DNA of 64,000 bases from Deefgea piscis. GTDB taxonomy: Bacteria; Pseudomonadota; Gammaproteobacteria; Burkholderiales; Chitinibacteraceae. This document shows, piece by piece, positions 59,136 through 64,000 of the stretch (positions are counted from its first letter, which is position 1; each line of letters starts with the position of its first letter). Position numbers and translations under genes: made by a program. The stretch covers positions 2,356,001 through 2,420,000 of the forward strand of contig NZ_CP081149.1 in assembly GCF_019665785.1 (NCBI RefSeq), read 5' to 3'. A model generated the notes under the pieces. That model was not told where the DNA came from, did not search any database, and was given only the letters and a program-made list of their open reading frames with translations.

Positions 59136-60497
59136 GTGAAAACTGATTTGTCAATAGCACAAAGTGCTGTATTTTCTGTCACGCAGCTGAATAGAAAAGT
59201 ACGCACGCTTTTAGAGACTGGTCTGCCGCAACTTTGGGTGGTGGGCGAGATTTCTAATTTTAAGCGTTACGATTCAGGGCATTGCTATTTCAGCCTTAAA
59301 GATGCGGGCGCGCAGGTGCGCTGCGTGATGTTTCGTAATCGGGCGGGTTTGCTCGATTTTCAGCCGCGCGAAGGTTTGCAAGTTGAAGCGCGGGCGATTG
59401 TGACTTTGTACGAAGCGCGCGGTGATTTTCAGCTCACCATCGAAGCGATGCGCCCGGCGGGTTTGGGGGCATTGTTTGAGCGCTTTGAAGCGCTTAAAAA
59501 GCAGCTCGCGAGCGAAGGTTTGTTTGATCAAGATAATAAACGCCCACTACCGCAATACCCCAAGGCCATCGGCATTGTTACCTCGCCGTCGGCAGCAGCG
59601 CTACGCGATGTACTGAGCACCTTGGCGCGCCGTACACCCAATACGCCGGTGATTTTATATCCAACGCCAGTGCAAGGGCTCGATGCTGCGCCGCAAATTG
59701 CCAATGCCATTCGCACCGCCAGCCAGCGCGACGAAGTGGACGTACTAATTGTGTGTCGCGGCGGCGGCAGCTTAGAAGACTTATGGTCGTTTAATGAAGA
59801 AGTAGTCGCGCGCGCCATCGCCGCGTGCAATATGCCGGTAGTGAGCGGCGTTGGCCATGAAACCGACTTTACCATTAGCGATTTTGCAGCCGATTTACGC
59901 GCCCCCACCCCAACTGCTGCGGCGGAACTCGTGAGCCGAAACCGGCAAGAACTCCTCAATTTATTACACCACCAGCAGCAACGCTTGGTTAGAGCGTTTG
60001 AGCGCGAGCTACACAATAAAATGCTGCAAGTCGATCAGCTTGGTCGCCGCCTACAACATCCGGGGCAAAAACTCGCCCGCCAGCAAGCGCAACTACAATT
60101 ACTGCGCAGCCGATTTACGCATCGCTTTCACAGCCAACTGATTGAGCGGCAAGAAGCGCTCAGCCGCTTGGCGCTGCGCCTTAAGCATCAATTACCCAAC
60201 GTGCAACGCCAACAACTGCGCCTAGCGCAATTGCGCGAAGCCTTGCAGCGCGCCATGCACGGGCAAATTCAAACCCAGCGCCAGCAAATCGAGCAAGCCA
60301 CGCTCAAACTCCAGCCGTGGAATCCGCAAACAGTGTTAGCACGCGGCTACGCGCTAGTGAGCCGAACCGATGGCACCCTCATTCGCCAAGCCAGCGAAGT
60401 ACGCGCCGGTGACACGCTCAACGTGCAATTTGCCGACGAAAAAATCAGCGTCAACGTCAACCAAGGCGTGATTGAGCAAAAAGAGCTACCAATTTAA
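59136..60497 (+). CDS. xseA: Exodeoxyribonuclease VII large subunit
   Basis: Large catalytic subunit of ExoVII, a single-strand nuclease used in repair. OB-fold N-terminus [20 protein letters not shown] and [15 protein letters not shown]; catalytic core with [40 protein letters not shown] and [20 protein letters not shown]; long Gln/Arg-rich coiled coil (about 280-400); C-terminal [11 protein letters not shown]. Start is GTG at 59136. 453 residues, standard. The small subunit gene xseB is not in this window. Confidence 0.96.
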   Translation: MKTDLSIAQSAVFSVTQLNRKVRTLLETGLPQLWVVGEISNFKRYDSGHCYFSLKDAGAQVRCVMFRNRAGLLDFQPREGLQVEARAIVTLYEARGDFQLTIEAMRPAGLGALFERFEALKKQLASEGLFDQDNKRPLPQYPKAIGIVTSPSAAALRDVLSTLARRTPNTPVILYPTPVQGLDAAPQIANAIRTASQRDEVDVLIVCRGGGSLEDLWSFNEEVVARAIAACNMPVVSGVGHETDFTISDFAADLRAPTPTAAAELVSRNRQELLNLLHHQQQRLVRAFERELHNKMLQVDQLGRRLQHPGQKLARQQAQLQLLRSRFTHRFHSQLIERQEALSRLALRLKHQLPNVQRQQLRLAQLREALQRAMHGQIQTQRQQIEQATLKLQPWNPQTVLARGYALVSRTDGTLIRQASEVRAGDTLNVQFADEKISVNVNQGVIEQKELPI

Positions 60498-60752
60498 CGG
60501 GAATTTTGGGTTTGGCGCGGATACCACGCCGCCGGAACGAGGCTTAAAACCTCGCTCAAGCGCACCGAGCGTGAAGTGAAACCATCAAGGAACAATGCGC
60601 GCAAGCGTAGATTCTTATCGATTGATATCGATTGGGCTTGACTGACTCGCCCCGAAACACAGCGGAAGGTGTTTGTAGCTTGGTGCAGAGCTTACGAAGC
60701 CCAACAATCGCGGTGAACGTTGGGCTGTATTTCGTTTAACCCAATCTAAGCA
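60498..60752. other. Intergenic palindromes
   Basis: Has an AACGAGG...CCTCGCT short hairpin near 60537-60555. A GTTGGGCT/AACCCAA pair with GAGCTTACGAAGCCCAACAA occurs around 60685-60745, a form seen in many proteobacterial spacers. No gene. Confidence 0.4.
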
Positions 60753-61367
60753 CTATTTCAATAATTGCCTGAGACCAAAAAACAGCAACAACACACCAAA
60801 GAATGATTCGAAATACAACTTCGTTTTTCTAAAAATCAAAGACGACCTTTTATTGGAAAGAACAAAAACGACAATAGAAAACCAAATGGTCGCCACAACG
60901 ACAACCGCAAGTAGCATGCCAAATAACAATGGCCAGCCAGCACCAGACGGAGCAGCCGTAGATAATGCAGACGCATAGTAAATTGCCGCTTTAGGATTGG
61001 CCATCGTGGTGGATAGGCCTTTGGTGAATGCGGCCAGCAAATGAACGTTCTCTGTGCTAATCCCTTCTGGCAATGGCGTGCGCGCATTTTTCAATAGCTT
61101 ATAGCCCAGCCACATCAGATAAACAGCACCAGCGAATTTGATTGCTAAGAACATCGACGGAAATAATTCAAATAATAGCCCCACCCCAAGCAGCGCTGCA
61201 CCTGCCCAAAAGCCATTTCCTAGCACGACGCCAGCGGCCACTAATGCCGCTAATTTTCGATTGCCAGTCACCGCCGTATAGGAAACCGCAATAAAATCCG
61301 GCCCCGGGCTTAAAATACCCACAGCAGAAATGGCCGCCACTGTTGCTATTGCAGATATCTCATTCAC
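60753..61367 (-). CDS. LysE family amino-acid exporter
   Basis: Six-helix inner-membrane exporter of the LysE/RhtB family, 204 residues. ISAVGILSPGPDFIAVSYTA is the family N-terminus (Ser-Pro-Gly-Pro-Asp), and GVVLGNGFWAGAALLGVGLL and AGAVYLMWLGYKLLKNAR follow. GTG at 61367 is chosen because AAGGAG stands six bases before it; a TTG at 61385 lies upstream of that motif. Substrate unknown (amino acid or homoserine lactone in the family). Divergent from the Cds1-like gene. Confidence 0.9.
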   Translation of the reverse strand: MNEISAIATVAAISAVGILSPGPDFIAVSYTAVTGNRKLAALVAAGVVLGNGFWAGAALLGVGLLFELFPSMFLAIKFAGAVYLMWLGYKLLKNARTPLPEGISTENVHLLAAFTKGLSTTMANPKAAIYYASALSTAAPSGAGWPLLFGMLLAVVVVATIWFSIVVFVLSNKRSSLIFRKTKLYFESFFGVLLLFFGLRQLLK

Positions 61368-61385
61368 GAGTCGCTCCTTATGCAA

Positions 61386-61748
61386 TTAATCCATCAGCTT
61401 AGCGCTCAATTGTCACTTTTTCTCGATTACATGCTGTGGCTTGGTCAATATTGCTAACCGATACTTATTGAGGGTGGGCATTTATGACTAAAGCATATTC
61501 TTCATGAATTCTGCTGTGAACAATTGTGCGGCAGGCACTTCAAACCCTTAGCACGTAAGCTAAATATCAGCCACAAAACAGGGGTATTTAATCCAAGATT
61601 ATGTTAAATAAAGGCTAGGATTCAATACCCCAAACTTTGCCGCACAATCCTTGCGCCAGAACAAACTCGCTAAGCAAATACCCCGATGCTGGCATGTACA
61701 ACTGCCGATACAATCGACGGCACTATTTTTGTTTTTTTGAGGATCGTC
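61386..61748. repeat. Nested inverted repeats between the LysE and Cds1-like genes
   Basis: Outer arms ATTGTGCGGCA (61523-61533) and TGCCGCACAAT (61638-61648); inner arms GGGGTATTTAATCC (61581-61594) and GGATTCAATACCCC (61618-61631, one mismatch). The 126-base unit has a longer left arm, like a MITE-type or degenerate element. The two divergent promoters must also lie here. Confidence 0.55.
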
Positions 61749-62843
61749 ATGACCAGCAATCGCGATTGGGTACACCAAGCCATCCGTACCATTGAGGCTG
61801 ATTTTAATCGCTCAGCCGACACCCATTTAATCCCGATTCATTTGGCCGCCTACCCCGATATTGATTTCTACCTCAAAGACGAATCAAGCCATCCCACCGG
61901 CAGCCTAAAACACCGCCTAGCGCGCTCTTTATTTTTGTATGCGCTCACCAATGGCTGGCTGCACGCCGGTAGTACGGTGATCGAGGCCTCTAGCGGATCA
62001 ACTGCGGTGTCTGAAGCGTATTTTGCTCGCTTGTTAAAATTGCCGTTTATTGCCGTGATGCCGGCCACCACCAGCCCCGAAAAAATCGCGGCGATTACTT
62101 TTTATGGTGGCCGCTGCCATTTAGTGGCCGACCCAACGCAATTGATTGCCGAATCGCAGCGCCTGGCTAATGAAACGCAGGGCCACTTTCTCGACCAATT
62201 TACTTATGCCGAGCGGGCCACCGATTGGCGCGCCAATAACAATATTGCCGAATCGATCTTTGCGCAGATGAGCTTAGAGCGTCACCCTATTCCACGCTGG
62301 ATCGTGGCCAGCGCTGGTACTGGCGGCACCAGCGCCACCTTGGGCCGCTTTGTGCGCTATCGCCGTTATGCCACGCAAATTGCCTGCGTTGACCCAGATA
62401 ATTCAGTGTTTTTTGATGCTTTTTGCAGTGGCCGCAAAGACCACACCTTGCAGCAAGGCTCCAAAATCGAAGGCATTGGCCGCCCGCGTGTTGAAGCGTC
62501 ATTTATGCCGCACGTGATTGACACCATGTTTAAAGTGCCCGACCGGATGAGCTTGGCGGCAACGCATTGGTTGTCTAATTATCTGGGACGCCGTGTTGGC
62601 GGCTCAACGGGTTGCAACTGGATCGGCGTGTTAGCGCTGGCCCACCAAATGCAAGCGCGTGGCGAAGCAGGCAGTATTGTCAGCGTCTTGTGCGATAGCG
62701 GTGATCGCTACGCGCATTCTTACTACAACCCAGAATGGCTAAAGCAACACGGCATCGATATTGACCAAGAGCTCGCTGAGCTCAGCGCAAAAATCGGGCA
62801 AGCGGGCGCACTGAGCGACTTGCAGCGCCAAGACAAAGACTAA
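61749..62843 (+). CDS. Cds1-like PLP-dependent L-cysteine desulfhydrase
   Basis: 364 residues from the ATG at 61749 (GAGGA, then TCGTC spacer). The N-terminus [18 protein letters not shown] and the PLP lysine segment [20 protein letters not shown] strongly match Mycobacterium Cds1, which breaks cysteine to sulfide, pyruvate and ammonia. [20 protein letters not shown] binds substrate/phosphate. [20 protein letters not shown] is the glycine-rich phosphate loop, and [18 protein letters not shown] and [13 protein letters not shown] close the fold. It is related to cysteine synthase but lacks its C-terminal pattern. A frame extension to 61686 has no support. Confidence 0.85.
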   Translation: MTSNRDWVHQAIRTIEADFNRSADTHLIPIHLAAYPDIDFYLKDESSHPTGSLKHRLARSLFLYALTNGWLHAGSTVIEASSGSTAVSEAYFARLLKLPFIAVMPATTSPEKIAAITFYGGRCHLVADPTQLIAESQRLANETQGHFLDQFTYAERATDWRANNNIAESIFAQMSLERHPIPRWIVASAGTGGTSATLGRFVRYRRYATQIACVDPDNSVFFDAFCSGRKDHTLQQGSKIEGIGRPRVEASFMPHVIDTMFKVPDRMSLAATHWLSNYLGRRVGGSTGCNWIGVLALAHQMQARGEAGSIVSVLCDSGDRYAHSYYNPEWLKQHGIDIDQELAELSAKIGQAGALSDLQRQDKD

Positions 62844-62867
62844 ATCAGTAGCGTTTTATTCTTAGCC

Positions 62868-62903
62868 ATATAAAAAACGCAGCCATGGCTGCGTTTTTTA
62901 TAT
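62868..62903. terminator. Bidirectional terminator between the Cds1-like gene and the EAL gene
   Basis: A 36-base perfect palindrome with AAAAAACGCAGCCA and TGGCTGCGTTTTTT, between convergent genes, 24 bases after one stop and 18 before the other. Confidence 0.92.
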
Positions 62904-62921
62904 TCATCGCGATATCGCCAC

Positions 62922-64000
62922 TTAGCTTGGCAAACCTGGGGCCTGGTGCATTTGCAAAACGAGCTGCTCAGATGGCACGGGTTTACTAAATAAAAAGCCT
63001 TGCAAATGCAGATCAATTCCTGCGTAGCGCTGGCGCAAATAATTTAAATCATCCAAATTATCAATGCCTTCGGCCACCATGCGTAAATTAAGCTCTTGGG
63101 CAATCCGCACCATACCATCAATAATACTTTGGCAACGCGGCTCGCGATGGATGTTTTTAATCAAGCTCATATCAAATTTAAGCTCGGTCATTGGTAAATC
63201 TTTGATCATATCCATAGTGGTATGGCCAACGCCAAAATCATCGATCGCTAAACCAAAACCGCGCAATCGTAAACGCAGCAAGGTCGTCATGGTTTGCCCG
63301 AGATTGGCAAACGCCGAATTTTCAGTGATCTCAAGCACCACCTGTTGCGGCGACAAACTCCGCAGCAATAGTTGGCTATGAATCCAATCGAGCAACTCGG
63401 CGTCCTCTAGTTGAGTTCGCGATAAATTTATCGACAAGCGCATCTCAGGCGAAAACTTAGCGCGCTGCATCATATCAAAACTGGCCTGTACCACTCTCCT
63501 AGTGAGCAAGGTTAAATAACCCTCTTGATCAAGCCGATCGATAAATGCGCCGGGAGCAAGTAGACCGCGCTGCGGATGCTGCCAACGCGCCAGTGCCTCA
63601 CACTGCACAATTGCGCCGGTTTTCAGACTTAAAATCGGCTGAAAATACGCGGTAAATTGGTTTTGCGCCAAAGCGCTCACAATCTCAATCAGCGGCACCT
63701 CAGCATCACTCACTTGTTGATGGGTTTCTAGCTTGGCGCTCAGTAATAACTCGGTCACCACGCGCTGCAATGCTTCTGGCTGAATCGGCTTGACCAGATA
63801 CGCAATCGACGCAATACCCAGCGCTTTGGCGGCTCGCCCACAGTTCTCAAGTAATTCAGGCGCGTAGCCACTAATTAAAATCACCGCAGGGATCTGGGCA
63901 TGCTTGGCCAAATGCTGCAATAACTCAATGCCATCCATGCCTGGCATATTTAAATCCACCACCACCAGATCAACATTGCCCAACTCATAAATTAGATTCA
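62922..64000 (-). CDS. Response regulator with EAL phosphodiesterase domain, partial
   Basis: Its 5' end is beyond the right edge; the frame is open to 64000. Visible part: receiver domain with phospho-Asp in VVVDLNMPGMDG, ISGYAPELL and LVKPI, then an EAL domain (about 240 residues). Catalytic positions are present: CEALARWQHP (EAL Glu), INLSRTQLED (Asn), LEITEN (Glu), IDDFGVGH (Asp pair), LKFDMSLI (Lys), MVAEGIDN (Glu) and QGFLFSKP (Gln). It should hydrolyse cyclic-di-GMP to pGpG under phosphorelay control. Kinase partner not in window. Confidence 0.93.
   Translation of the reverse strand, partial: NLIYELGNVDLVVVDLNMPGMDGIELLQHLAKHAQIPAVILISGYAPELLENCGRAAKALGIASIAYLVKPIQPEALQRVVTELLLSAKLETHQQVSDAEVPLIEIVSALAQNQFTAYFQPILSLKTGAIVQCEALARWQHPQRGLLAPGAFIDRLDQEGYLTLLTRRVVQASFDMMQRAKFSPEMRLSINLSRTQLEDAELLDWIHSQLLLRSLSPQQVVLEITENSAFANLGQTMTTLLRLRLRGFGLAIDDFGVGHTTMDMIKDLPMTELKFDMSLIKNIHREPRCQSIIDGMVRIAQELNLRMVAEGIDNLDDLNYLRQRYAGIDLHLQGFLFSKPVPSEQLVLQMHQAPGLPS

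Overview
The window looks like chromosomal DNA from a Gram-negative betaproteobacterium, most likely order Neisseriales and perhaps a relative of Chitinibacter or Deefgea. The reasons are a long NAD-dependent DNA ligase, the order smc-zipA-ligA, lipid A and KDO genes (lpxK, kdsB), a patatin autotransporter, moderate GC and lineage-typical intergenic palindromes. The genus is an inference. No rRNA, tRNA or CRISPR array was found.

Region by region. 0-0.7 kb: galU, cut by the left edge, with a Cro-like helix-turn-helix domain in the same open frame directly upstream. 1-8.6 kb: ligA, zipA and smc on the minus strand (chromosome structure and division). 8.8-24.5 kb: housekeeping and envelope genes: a sodium-dependent transporter, Mrp/ApbC, a patatin autotransporter, a glycerophosphodiesterase, Tex, an orphan ParA followed by a beta-barrel gene broken by a nonsense codon, DedA, a small gene with a CRP-type site, murI, a SulP transporter and a spermidine-synthase-like enzyme. 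24.5-30.5 kb: repeats, a POT peptide transporter, an orphan pxpA, then an HD-GYP protein (apparently frameshifted) coupled to a hybrid sensor kinase. 30.5-42.3 kb: queG, tsaE, amiC, a CheY-like regulator, mutL, miaA, a PEP-CTERM protein, an enoyl-CoA hydratase, adk, a MAPEG protein, and the kdsB-Trm112-lpxK cluster.

42.3-46.8 kb is the most accessory-looking part: REP-like palindromes, a zinc-ribbon/glutaredoxin membrane protein, an AT-rich pair made of a 5'-truncated HINT-domain toxin fragment and a leucine-rich-repeat protein (probable immunity), then exbB and exbD separated by a palindromic element. After a purine permease (47.2-48.6 kb) comes a hexuronate catabolism locus (48.8-58.6 kb): kdgK, a TRAP transporter, uxaC, an SDR-type UxuB, uxuA and a divergent GntR regulator. 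These would import hexuronates and convert them by uronate isomerase, fructuronate reductase, mannonate dehydratase and KDG kinase to KDG-6-phosphate. An IS903-type insertion sequence with perfect 18-bp ends and a 9-bp target duplication splits uxaC, so the isomerase step is probably lost here. The window ends with a small unannotated ORF, xseA, a LysE exporter, a Cds1-like cysteine desulfhydrase and an EAL response regulator cut by the right edge.

The best candidates for a second look are the Cro-GalU in-frame arrangement, the orphan HINT-toxin/LRR pair, the IS insertion in uxaC, the 44-codon ORF before xseA, and the small gene with a perfect CRP-type palindrome.
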